From Calditrichia bacterium (GTDB taxonomy: Bacteria; Calditrichota; Calditrichia; Calditrichales; Calditrichaceae), in contig JALWEA010000138.1 in the NCBI GenBank assembly GCA_027039465.1, positions 1 to 15,046 on the forward strand: 15,046 bases of DNA, in the 5' to 3' direction. The notes under the pieces were generated by a model. That model had not been told where the DNA came from. It saw only the letters and a program-made list of their open reading frames with translations, and searched no databases. The translations under genes and the position numbers were made by a program. Each line of letters begins with the position of its first letter. The first letter of the stretch is position 1. This document shows, one piece after another, positions 6,898 to 14,037 of this stretch.

Positions 6898-7821
6898 TTG
6901 TTATTCGATTATCTTTTTTTAACTGCCATCGGTTTGGACTGGCTTATTCTCGGCCTTGTTATTTTCGGAAGCAAGGCCTTGCTTAATCCCTTACCCGAGA
7001 CCGGTAAAAATATTTTCAGAAAATCGTTCACCGGCATTGTACTCGTCTTTTTATTGTTTCTTTTTATTGTAAAAATTTCTTTTGTAATTTTGATTGGTCT
7101 TCCGCTGAAAAATCTGATTGCTCCTGCGCCTCTTAGCCGTTTCGCGCTTTTTTTTGCTCTGATTCAATTATTGTTTGCCTTTACGTTGCTGATTTTGAGC
7201 ATGTTAATTTTCGTTAAGAGCGGTTTTAACGATGAATTTCAACCGGTATGGAGTAAACGGATTTCCTACGGGCTCATTGTTTCACTTTTTGCCGATTTTC
7301 TTTTAGGGGTAAGTTTTTATTTTTGGTTTATTAAATCCTTGTTTCAAACGAACTTGATAGCAGGATCCTTAGCCCTTGCGTATCAACCGATTGCAGCTAC
7401 CCACTATTGGCTGGCTTTGGGATTAATCCTTGCTTTGATTGTGTATTTTATTTTTTATTTGGCGCTAAAACATCGCAATTCGGCCACAACCATAACCGGC
7501 ATGTCTCTGAGTTATTTGATTATTCTGCTATTTGCCGGATTGCTCGCCTATTATTGTCGCTCTCTCATTGCGCCTAACGCCCGTTACCTGATCAACGGTT
7601 TTTCACTTTATTTGGGATTTATTCTTTGGATTTCGATCCTTTTCCTGGGAACGGCCAGCTTACTTTTAATCCTGATGATTTACCGAAAACGCAAATTCCT
7701 GAAAAACGAATTTTATTTTCGTTACATTTTAATTCGCCTTGGCGGATTTCACGCAGTGAATGTAGTCGGACTTTCTGTCATCAGTCTGGTACCTATTGTA
7801 TTCTTTACGTTTTATCGGTAA
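6898..7821 (+). CDS. Unrecognised integral membrane protein, about 8 TM segments
   Basis: 307 aa from a TTG start at 6898, preceded by GAGGGA (6888-6893) at 4-nt spacing; the next in-frame ATG would lose 100 residues and three helices. Hydrophobic segments lie near residues 5-25, 43-68, 80-106, 121-146, 165-190, 200-218, 232-260 and 281-305. Short basic loops follow several of them (KSGFNDEFQPVWSKR, YRKRKFLKNE). Only a few polar residues are buried; THYW (168-171) and GGFHAVN near 282-288 are possible functional sites. I do not recognise the family. It begins 26 nt after the aminotransferase gene and is probably co-transcribed. A transporter or respiratory membrane subunit is possible, but nothing in the sequence decides. 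Confidence 0.75.
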   Translation: MLFDYLFLTAIGLDWLILGLVIFGSKALLNPLPETGKNIFRKSFTGIVLVFLLFLFIVKISFVILIGLPLKNLIAPAPLSRFALFFALIQLLFAFTLLILSMLIFVKSGFNDEFQPVWSKRISYGLIVSLFADFLLGVSFYFWFIKSLFQTNLIAGSLALAYQPIAATHYWLALGLILALIVYFIFYLALKHRNSATTITGMSLSYLIILLFAGLLAYYCRSLIAPNARYLINGFSLYLGFILWISILFLGTASLLLILMIYRKRKFLKNEFYFRYILIRLGGFHAVNVVGLSVISLVPIVFFTFYR

Positions 7822-7861
7822 ATAAAAAAGTTTTTATTTTTTCGAATTCATCAGCGGGCGC

Positions 7862-7972
7862 ATGAAAAATTGCGGTTCTAACTTTGTTAAGTCTTTGCTA
7901 ATCCGGACAGTAACCGCGCTGCCTGCAATGGCGGCTGTAATGATGACGGATCGATTTAAATTTACCGAATAA
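7862..7972 (+). CDS. Possible 36-aa small ORF before the ABC ATPase gene
   Basis: ATG at 7862 to TAA at 7972: begins MKNCGSNFVKSLL and ends TDRFKFTE, with a moderately hydrophobic middle (ALPAMAAVMM). The stop lies 15 nt before the ATPase ATG and abuts its ribosome-binding site, which would suit translational coupling. No convincing Shine-Dalgarno sequence precedes this ATG, and the antisense frame through the same stretch is also open. It may be chance. Confidence 0.2.
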   Translation: MKNCGSNFVKSLLIRTVTALPAMAAVMMTDRFKFTE

Positions 7973-7987
7973 TTGGGAGGTAATTCG

Positions 7988-9085
7988 ATGGCTTCTGTAA
8001 CGCTCGAAAACGTTTCAAAAGTTTATGATAATAAAGTAACGGCCATTTCCAAAGCTAATTTGAAAATCAACGATACGGAGTTTGTGGTTTTGGTCGGCCC
8101 GTCCGGCTGCGGTAAATCCACCTTGCTGCGCATGATTGCCGGTTTGGAGGAGATTACCTCCGGAAAAATTTACATCGGAGATCGGGTCGTAAATGACGTT
8201 TCTCCCAAGGATCGCAATATTGCCATGGTATTCCAGAACTATGCCCTTTACCCTCACATGACGGTTTTTGAAAATATGGCCTTCGGGCTGAAACTGCGAA
8301 AATTCCCCAAAGACGAAATCGAAAAACGGGTTAACGAGGCGGCAGAACTTTTGGGCATTAAACAATTTTTGGATCGCAAACCCAAGGCGCTTTCCGGCGG
8401 ACAACGCCAACGCGTGGCCGTAGGACGCGCCATTGTGCGTCAACCCCAAGTCTTTTTGTTTGACGAACCGCTGAGTAATTTGGACGCCAAACTGCGCGTG
8501 CAAATGCGCATTGAAATCAATAAACTGCACAAACGCCTGCGTACTACCATGATTTATGTAACACACGATCAGGTTGAAGCCATGACCATGGGAGATCGCA
8601 TCGTGGTATTAAAAGACGGAGTCATACAGCAGGTGGATTCACCTTTGGAATTGTACAACAAACCATCTAATTTATTCGTGGCGGGATTTATCGGCAGTCC
8701 GGCCATGAATTTCGTTAAAGGCACATTGCAGCGTAACGGCGTCTTACAATTTAAAACACCGGATTTTACGTTAAAGCTGACGCCCGAAAATGAAAAATTG
8801 CTGCATTCTTATGAGAATTCGGAAGTTATTTTAGGCATTCGTCCCGAGCATTTCGAAATTTACGATCCTCAAAAACATCCCGATTTTCCGCAATTGAAGG
8901 CGACGATCGAGGTCACCGAACCCATGGGCGCCGAGACTTATGCCTATTTAAAAGCGGGAAACACAGATTTTACCGCGCGCTTTGAACCGATGGATGCCAT
9001 TCGCATCGGTAATAACATCACCATTGCGCTGGATCCGCAAAAGCTGCATTTCTTTGATCCCAAAACAGAACGGGCGATTCGATAA
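7988..9085 (+). CDS. ABC transporter ATP-binding protein, MalK/UgpC type
   Basis: 365 aa from the ATG at 7988, preceded by GGGAGG (7975-7980) at 7-nt spacing; an in-frame TTG at 7973 would place the Shine-Dalgarno inside the gene and is rejected. Walker A GPSGCGKST (37-45), Q-loop Q83, signature LSGGQ (135-139), Walker B VFLFDE (155-160), D-loop SNLD (163-166) and switch H193 in VTHDQVEA are intact. The C-terminal third is the TOBE/OB regulatory domain of the sugar-importer subfamily (GSPAMNF, then LGIRPEHF). It should energise uptake of sugars, oligosaccharides or glycerol 3-phosphate. No permease or binding protein is adjacent; such orphan MalK-like ATPases can serve several remote importers, so substrate cannot be read here. 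Confidence 0.92.
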   Translation: MASVTLENVSKVYDNKVTAISKANLKINDTEFVVLVGPSGCGKSTLLRMIAGLEEITSGKIYIGDRVVNDVSPKDRNIAMVFQNYALYPHMTVFENMAFGLKLRKFPKDEIEKRVNEAAELLGIKQFLDRKPKALSGGQRQRVAVGRAIVRQPQVFLFDEPLSNLDAKLRVQMRIEINKLHKRLRTTMIYVTHDQVEAMTMGDRIVVLKDGVIQQVDSPLELYNKPSNLFVAGFIGSPAMNFVKGTLQRNGVLQFKTPDFTLKLTPENEKLLHSYENSEVILGIRPEHFEIYDPQKHPDFPQLKATIEVTEPMGAETYAYLKAGNTDFTARFEPMDAIRIGNNITIALDPQKLHFFDPKTERAIR

Positions 9086-9117
9086 TTTAAATTGGAAAAA
9101 GACAAAAGGAGTAAACC

Positions 9118-10500
9118 ATGCAATTCCCCGCAGAACCGTTTCGTATTAAGGTTGTGGAACCGATTAAAATTACCACTCAGGAAGAGCGGGAGAAATTGAT
9201 TAAGGATGCAGGTTACAATATTTTTTCCATTCCGGCCGAAAGCATTTACATCGATCTGCTGACCGATTCCGGTACAGCCGCCATGAGCGACAACCAATGG
9301 GCGGGTTTGATGTTAGGCGACGAGTCGTATGCCGGTAGTAAAAATTATTATCATTTTGAAAATACCGTTCGTGAAATTTTCGGTTTTAAAAACATCATTC
9401 CCACGCATCAGGGCAGGGTTGCGGAAAATTTGTTGTTTTCCAACATCCTTAAAAAAGGCGATGTGGTGCCAAGTAATATCCACTTCGATACCACGCGTGC
9501 CAACATCGAATATCACGGCGCAACCGCTCTGGATTGCGTAATTGACGAAGGGCTGGATCCGAGCAATCCGCATCCTTTTAAAGGAAATATGGATATTGAA
9601 AAATTGGAAGCGGCCATTCAAAAATACGGCAAAGAACGCATTCCGGTCATAATGATTACCATTACCAATAACAGCGGCGGAGGTCAGCCCGTTTCCATGG
9701 CCAACATCCGTCAAGTCAGCGATGTGGCCCATAAGTACGGCATCCCTTTCTTTTTCGATGCCTGCCGCTTTGCGGAAAATTGTTATTTTATCAAAGAACG
9801 GGAACGTGAATTCCGTCAAAAGTCCGTACTGGAAATAGCTCAGGAATTGTTCAGCTACGGAGACGGCTGCACCATGAGCGCCAAAAAAGACGGCCTGGTG
9901 AACATCGGCGGATTTTTGGCCATGAACGACGACGAATGGGCGCAACGCATTACCAACATGTTAATCCTGATCGAAGGCTTTAAAACGTACGGCGGCCTGG
10001 CAGGGCGCGATTTGGAGGCCATTGCCCGAGGCCTGAAAGAAGTTTTGGATGAAAATTACCTGCGCTTCCGCATTAATCAAACGCGCTATTTGGGAGAGAT
10101 GCTGGATGAACAAGGTATTCCCATTGTTAAACCCGTAGGCGGGCATGCGGTTTACATTGATGCCAAACGTTTTGTACCGCACATTCCGCCCGAGCAATTT
10201 CCCGGACAGGCCATTGTGGTGGAATTGTACCGTAGAGCGGGCATTCGCGCAGTTGAGATCGGCAGCCTGATGATGGCCAAAAAAGACCCGACGACCGGAG
10301 AAAATATTCCGCCGAAATTGGAATTGGTGCGTTTGGCCATTCCCAGACGTGTTTACACCAACATGCACATGCAATATGTTGCCGAAGCGCTGGGAGAAAT
10401 CTACCGCGACCGCGAAAAGCTGCGCGGTTTTGAGATCGAATACGAACCTGAATTTCTGCGCCATTTCACGGCCAGATTGAGACCGGTTGGGAACGAGTAG
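9118..10500 (+). CDS. tnaA: Tryptophanase
   Basis: 460 aa, full length, ATG with AAGGAG (9106-9111) at 6-nt spacing, 32 nt after the ABC ATPase gene. The beta-eliminating lyase family is clear: FPAEPFRIK at the N-terminus, YIDLLTDSGT (44-53), Tyr71 in DESYAGS, PTHQGR (95-100), and the PLP Lys in MSAKKDG (K257). The near relative tyrosine phenol-lyase is excluded by the residues that set specificity (numbers from memory): TPL Thr124 is D124 here (HFDTTR), TPL Arg381 is I381 (VEIGS), and TPL Phe448 is H449 (LRHFTA), each the tryptophanase residue. It splits L-tryptophan to indole, pyruvate and ammonia in the cytoplasm. No tnaC-like leader or tryptophan permease is seen beside it; transcription probably comes from upstream. 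Confidence 0.93.
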   Translation: MQFPAEPFRIKVVEPIKITTQEEREKLIKDAGYNIFSIPAESIYIDLLTDSGTAAMSDNQWAGLMLGDESYAGSKNYYHFENTVREIFGFKNIIPTHQGRVAENLLFSNILKKGDVVPSNIHFDTTRANIEYHGATALDCVIDEGLDPSNPHPFKGNMDIEKLEAAIQKYGKERIPVIMITITNNSGGGQPVSMANIRQVSDVAHKYGIPFFFDACRFAENCYFIKEREREFRQKSVLEIAQELFSYGDGCTMSAKKDGLVNIGGFLAMNDDEWAQRITNMLILIEGFKTYGGLAGRDLEAIARGLKEVLDENYLRFRINQTRYLGEMLDEQGIPIVKPVGGHAVYIDAKRFVPHIPPEQFPGQAIVVELYRRAGIRAVEIGSLMMAKKDPTTGENIPPKLELVRLAIPRRVYTNMHMQYVAEALGEIYRDREKLRGFEIEYEPEFLRHFTARLRPVGNE

Positions 10501-10517
10501 AGCAGAGAAGGCGTGAA

Positions 10518-10629
10518 GAAGTTAAGGGTGTAAGAGTTAAGTGTTTAGGGCCGTTAATTTAAAAGTGAAAATGAAAAAAACGGGAATTACAAAAAGCGTA
10601 TTATCAATTAACCCTTAACTCTTAACTTC
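10518..10629. repeat. Imperfect inverted repeat pair of GTTAAG-rich arms
   Basis: Left arm 10518-10541 (GAAGTTAAG, GGTGTA, then AGAGTTAAG) and right arm 10610-10629 (CCCTTAACTCTTAACTTC) are near complements around about 70 bp of AT-rich DNA. It lies in the 221-nt gap between tryptophanase and the sirtuin-like gene. It could be a MITE remnant or a weak structural element; no T-run follows, so it is not a typical terminator. Confidence 0.45.
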
Positions 10630-10721
10630 TATCTCTAACCCGTTTCCGTCCGTTCTCCTAAAGATTGCAGTTCAGGGATCGAAAAAAAGATTAAGGGATT
10701 AAAAAAGGTATTGAGTTTATC

Positions 10722-11426
10722 ATGATATCTAATAAATTTATCCAACGATTAGTTAAAGCTTGTCAGGTTGTTGTTTTAACCGGCAACGGCATTAAAGCGG
10801 AGTCCGTCAAATCAGGGAACCTTTTCAACGAAGAAAAGTTATCTTTTAAAGAACAGCGTGATAAATCGCCCGAAAAATTTTGGCAAAAGGTGGCGGAATC
10901 GCGCAGACAATATGCACAACTTCAACCGAACTTAGGGCATTTTGCTTTGGTTGATTTGGAAAATCGATTTGAAGATTTTATGTTAATTACCACGTCATTT
11001 GACGGTTTGCATCGCCGGGCTGGCAATAAAAATTTAATCGAACTTAAAGGAAATGTTTTTCAAAACCGCTGTCATCAATGCGGTGCGATCTTTGAGGCCG
11101 ATGAAAAGCAGAAGATTCCGGTGTGCCCCGAATGCGGAAGCACCGATATTCTGCCGAATGTTTTGCAAACAAACGAATCGCCGGAAGAAAGTAAATTAAA
11201 ACAGGCTCAGCGTGTTTCCGCGGAAGCCGAAGTTTTTGTAACGGCAGGGTTCAATGATACGAATGAAGACATTAATGCTTTGCCATTTATCGCCAAAGCA
11301 AACGGAGCGTATTTGCTCGAGCTTAATCCCGAAAAGACGACCTTTTCATCGGCTATGAATGAGATGATTGCCGGAAATCCGGCTAAATTTTTGACGGCCA
11401 TTGCTTTACTTCTTGAAAAAATTTGA
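10722..11426 (+). CDS. Sirtuin (SIR2)-fold protein with substituted catalytic site
   Basis: 234 aa, close to the usual bacterial sirtuin length. Family traits: VVVLTGNGIKAES (16-28) for the Rossmann NAD loop LTGAGISxES, PNLGHFAL (69-76), DGLHRRAG (94-101), four Zn ligands C117, C120, C135 and C138, and LELNPEKT near 199-206 for the late NAD-binding strand. Unusual points: TQNID is TTSFD (90-94), so the conserved Gln and Asn are T91 and S92; HGN with the catalytic base His is KGN (K109); the acyl-lysine groove motif (R)PxVVxFGE is LPNVLQTNE (144-152); the GTS/P-A loop is TAGFNDT (174-180). Zn and Rossmann parts are kept, so the fold should persist, but NAD-dependent deacylation looks unlikely. 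It may bind NAD, a nucleotide or protein. The SD is weak (TTGAG, 6-nt spacing). A lipoprotein gene follows 19 nt downstream. Confidence 0.75.
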   Translation: MISNKFIQRLVKACQVVVLTGNGIKAESVKSGNLFNEEKLSFKEQRDKSPEKFWQKVAESRRQYAQLQPNLGHFALVDLENRFEDFMLITTSFDGLHRRAGNKNLIELKGNVFQNRCHQCGAIFEADEKQKIPVCPECGSTDILPNVLQTNESPEESKLKQAQRVSAEAEVFVTAGFNDTNEDINALPFIAKANGAYLLELNPEKTTFSSAMNEMIAGNPAKFLTAIALLLEKI

Positions 11427-11445
11427 ATGAAACAAACGGGTGCGT

Positions 11446-13632
11446 ATGAAATCCCCAATAAAATATATTTTACTTGCAACCATCTTTTTATTTGTCGGCA
11501 GTTGCGCTTATTACAACACCTTTTTCAATGCCAAGCTTAATTACGATGAAGCCGTAAAAGCGCAAAAAAATTCCAAAAGTACCAGCAGACTCAGCAGCAA
11601 TATCAAACAAAAATACCAGAAGGCGATCGATAAGTCGTGGAAGTTGATTAAGATTTACGGTGACAGTAACAAATATGCCGACGATGCTTTGCTGCTTATC
11701 GGTAAATCCTACTACCAAATGCAACAATATGTTAAAGCCGAACGCGTACTGACCCAGTTCCTGCAAAAATATTTACGCAGCGAACACATTCCGGAAGCCA
11801 AACTTTGGTTGGCACGCACTTACATCGCCGAAGGCCGTAAGGATGAAGCGCTGGATATTTTAAATACGCTTCTTGGAGAAAAACTGCCTCGAAATTTGGC
11901 GGCCAAAGCCTTTTATATTTTAGGCGAATTGTACTATGAGCAAGAAGATTATGAGAATGCCATAAAATATTTGGAACAATGTGTCCGTGTAACCCGTGAC
12001 GACGGCATGAAAGGCGATGCCTTGTACATGATGGGTGAGTCCTATTACAATTTGCAAGATTACGATAATTCCATGGATTCGTTTTTAAAATTAAGCAAAT
12101 TGGACATTCCGCCTATCCGCGAATACGAAGCCAAGGCCAAGGTTGTCGAATCGTTAATCGAACTGAAACGTTATGACGAAGCGGAAAACATTCTCAAAAA
12201 GATGCTGCGCTCTCAGCGTTTCAAAAAACAATACTCGCTCATTGAAACCCGCCTGGCCAACCTTTACGAAATTCAGGGGCAAACCGACTTTGCACGGGAT
12301 TATTATTATGAAATCATTCATAAGTACCCTCGTTCCGAAGGCGCATCGTTGTGCTATTATTATTTGGGACAGCTTTATGAATTTGAATACGGTAATTTGG
12401 ATTCCGCCAAAGCCTATTACGATAAAGTGAAGAATTTAAAATCACAGGAAGAAGTGGCCAAAGAAGCCAAAGAAAAGGCCAAGCTGTTAGCGGAATACCT
12501 GAAAATTCGCAATCAGTTGCGTAAAGACCGGGCGGATATTTTCAAGTTGGAACACGGCGATTCCTCGTTAACCGATAGCATGGAAGTTGCCGGTGACAGC
12601 GTTGCCGTTGATACTACCCGGCAACAGGAATTAACCGATTTAAATAACAGCATTAAAGAACAACAACAATTCGGGACGTCTAAGAATGTTGCGCCTCAAA
12701 CGCAAGGCATGGGTATTGTTAAGCAACCTCAGGATTCATCGAAAAACAAAAGCAAAACCGACAGCTTGAAATTGGCGCAGGCGAAAATTAAAAAGAAAGT
12801 TAAAAAAGTAGCTATTAGCCGGACGCCGGAACAGGTGCGGGCAAGCTACAGAAAAAACAGTTTCGGTCTCGGTGAATATTTCTTGTTGAAATACCAGAAT
12901 TATGATAGCGCCGCGCATGCCTATAATAATTTTATTCGCCAGTTTGATAATGATTCCGTGCTCACACCTAAGGCGTATTATGCACTTTATTTTATCTATC
13001 ATGATTTAAAGCAGGATAGCTCGAAAGCGGATTCGCTAAAGCAATTGATTATTCAGCGCTATCCGGATACGATCTACGGTAAAAAATTATTAGGCATTGT
13101 TCAGGAAAAAACACCCGAGGAAAAGGTTTCTCAATTCCGAACATTGTACGATAATGCCGAAGATTTAATGGATCAACAAAAATATGATCAGGCTATTTCC
13201 TTGTTTAAGAAAATTGCACAGCAGGATTCGGGCAGCGTTTGGGCGCAGAAGTCACGTTTTGCTATTGCTTACATTTACGAGCACTATTTAAAAGATGTGG
13301 ACAAAGCAATCCGGGCATACACCGAGGTTATTAAAGAATATCCCGAAACCAAATTCGCAATGATTGCCAAGAAAAAAGTCGCACCGCCGCCACCGGAGCC
13401 CAAGCCGGAGACGGAAGAACAGCCTAATGAAGAAGAGCAGCCTGCAAATGAACCTACCGGTAAAACAGGCAAACCTGCGCTTAAACCGAATCAGATGCAA
13501 ACAGGCCCTGAACGCGCCGTAGGGCCGGTAAAAGAAGGGTTAAACCATTCGTCCAAAGATTCTTCCGCTATCGCGCCTCACCGGAAAATTAAAAAGGGAA
13601 AAGCGATCCAAAAAGAAGAAGACATGAAATAA
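11446..13632 (+). CDS. Large TPR outer-envelope lipoprotein, PorW/SprE-like architecture
   Basis: 728 aa from the ATG at 11446; an in-frame GTG at 11440 would add two residues (MR) without a better ribosome-binding site. A signal peptide (residues 1-19) ends in the lipobox FVGSC with C20 as acylated Cys, followed by AYYNTFFNAKLNYDEA. Residues about 60-340 are TPR helices (GKSYYQMQQYVKAERVL, GELYYEQEDYENAIKYLE, GESYYNLQDYDNSMDSFL). About 365-460 is low-complexity Ser/Asp/Gln/Lys. About 470-640 is a second TPR section (FGLGEYFLLKYQNYDSAAHA, KYDQAISLFKKIAQQDS). About 645-728 is a Pro/Glu/Lys-rich tail. The lipidated Cys, an early aromatic-Asn motif and TPRs recall PorW/SprE of Bacteroidota T9SS. 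No close match to a named family can be claimed. Co-transcription with the sirtuin-like gene is likely. Confidence 0.8.
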   Translation: MKSPIKYILLATIFLFVGSCAYYNTFFNAKLNYDEAVKAQKNSKSTSRLSSNIKQKYQKAIDKSWKLIKIYGDSNKYADDALLLIGKSYYQMQQYVKAERVLTQFLQKYLRSEHIPEAKLWLARTYIAEGRKDEALDILNTLLGEKLPRNLAAKAFYILGELYYEQEDYENAIKYLEQCVRVTRDDGMKGDALYMMGESYYNLQDYDNSMDSFLKLSKLDIPPIREYEAKAKVVESLIELKRYDEAENILKKMLRSQRFKKQYSLIETRLANLYEIQGQTDFARDYYYEIIHKYPRSEGASLCYYYLGQLYEFEYGNLDSAKAYYDKVKNLKSQEEVAKEAKEKAKLLAEYLKIRNQLRKDRADIFKLEHGDSSLTDSMEVAGDSVAVDTTRQQELTDLNNSIKEQQQFGTSKNVAPQTQGMGIVKQPQDSSKNKSKTDSLKLAQAKIKKKVKKVAISRTPEQVRASYRKNSFGLGEYFLLKYQNYDSAAHAYNNFIRQFDNDSVLTPKAYYALYFIYHDLKQDSSKADSLKQLIIQRYPDTIYGKKLLGIVQEKTPEEKVSQFRTLYDNAEDLMDQQKYDQAISLFKKIAQQDSGSVWAQKSRFAIAYIYEHYLKDVDKAIRAYTEVIKEYPETKFAMIAKKKVAPPPPEPKPETEEQPNEEEQPANEPTGKTGKPALKPNQMQTGPERAVGPVKEGLNHSSKDSSAIAPHRKIKKGKAIQKEEDMK

Positions 13633-13675
13633 CCTTAATTCCATTTAGTTAAGAATTTATATTTCTACTCTAAAA

Positions 13676-13689
13676 AGCCCTAAAGGGCT
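13676..13689 (+). terminator. AGCCCT/AGGGCT hairpin, possible terminator part
   Basis: AGCCCT (13676-13681), AA, AGGGCT (13684-13689), 43 nt after the lipoprotein stop. A TTTTT run comes only about 11 nt later (13701-13705), so as an intrinsic terminator it is imperfect. It may act with the stronger hairpin downstream. Confidence 0.4.
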
Positions 13690-13715
13690 AAGATAAAGAG
13701 TTTTTGAAGATTTAA

Positions 13716-13735
13716 CCCCAACATAAATGTTGGGG
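13716..13735 (+). terminator. CCCCAACAT/ATGTTGGGG hairpin, probable terminator
   Basis: A perfect 9-bp stem, CCCCAACAT (13716-13724) and ATGTTGGGG (13727-13735), with the two innermost pairs likely open to form a loop. It is followed by CTAACATTTTGCTTTTT, a T-rich though interrupted tract. Its place after a long co-directional gene run and before a new promoter suits termination. The same sequence type is also a common dispersed intergenic repeat (from memory). Confidence 0.5.
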
Positions 13736-13918
13736 CTAACATTTTGCTTTTTCTCCATCTTTCTGTTTACATTCCGAGTTAGCGGGGAAGATGCTGACTA
13801 AATTATCAGTTTACACAAAGACGGGCTTTATCCCATTTTGAGAGCGGACTCATTAATTTTTTAAATAAGTTTCAACAAAATATCTTGAATAATGTTTTCA
13901 TCCGCTATTTGTTAAATA

Positions 13919-13934
13919 ATGAAAAATTTTTCAT
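13919..13934. promoter_or_regulatory. Perfect 16-bp AT palindrome upstream of the cytochrome gene
   Basis: ATGAAAAATTTTTCAT is identical to its reverse complement. It lies about 35 nt before the candidate -35 box of the cytochrome gene and could bind a dimeric regulator. It does not match the FNR/CRP half-sites (TTGAT or TGTGA). In AT-rich DNA a chance origin remains possible. Confidence 0.35.
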
Positions 13935-13967
13935 GATTGGCTTTTCCCATTGATGTTATGCCTTCCT

Positions 13968-13996
13968 TTGAGTAAACTTCCAATGCATTTTATGCT
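13968..13996 (+). promoter_or_regulatory. Candidate sigma70-type promoter of the cytochrome gene
   Basis: TTGAGT (13968-13973) and TATGCT (13991-13996) are spaced by exactly 17 nt, each 4/6 to consensus. A start near 14003 would give a leader of about 35 nt before the ATG at 14038. Confidence 0.4.
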
Positions 13997-14037
13997 GAAT
14001 AAATCGATGATACGATTCTAAATTGAAAGGTCTTGCT

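Larger units (their letters stand above)
13633..14037. other. Intergenic region with hairpins, palindrome and candidate promoter
   Basis: 405 nt without a credible gene on either strand. It holds two GC-containing hairpins just after the lipoprotein stop, an AT palindrome at 13919-13934 and a promoter-like pair at 13968-13996, listed separately. The remainder is AT-rich. Confidence 0.7.

Noticed and set aside
7820..7839. A/T inverted repeat (AAATAAAAA/TTTTTATTT) as terminator of the 8-TM gene
   Set aside because: The stem is all A-T with a 2-nt loop, too weak for an intrinsic terminator and expected by chance in AT-rich DNA.
7973..7987. TTG start for the ABC ATPase gene
   Set aside because: It would put the strong GGGAGG ribosome-binding site inside the coding region; the ATG at 7988 has ideal spacing from that site.
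8015..8566. 183-aa minus-strand ORF inside the ABC ATPase gene (and similar long antisense ORFs at 9313-9945 and 9961-10464)
   Set aside because: These are shadows of strongly coding plus-strand genes, without own ribosome-binding sites or recognisable domains.
9118..10500. Tyrosine phenol-lyase as the identity of this gene
   Set aside because: All three specificity positions (D124, I381, H449) carry the tryptophanase residue.
13284..13500. Minus-strand ORFs rich in Gly/Cys/Arg opposite the lipoprotein tail
   Set aside because: They are mirror images of the Pro/Glu/Lys-rich tail of the plus-strand gene.
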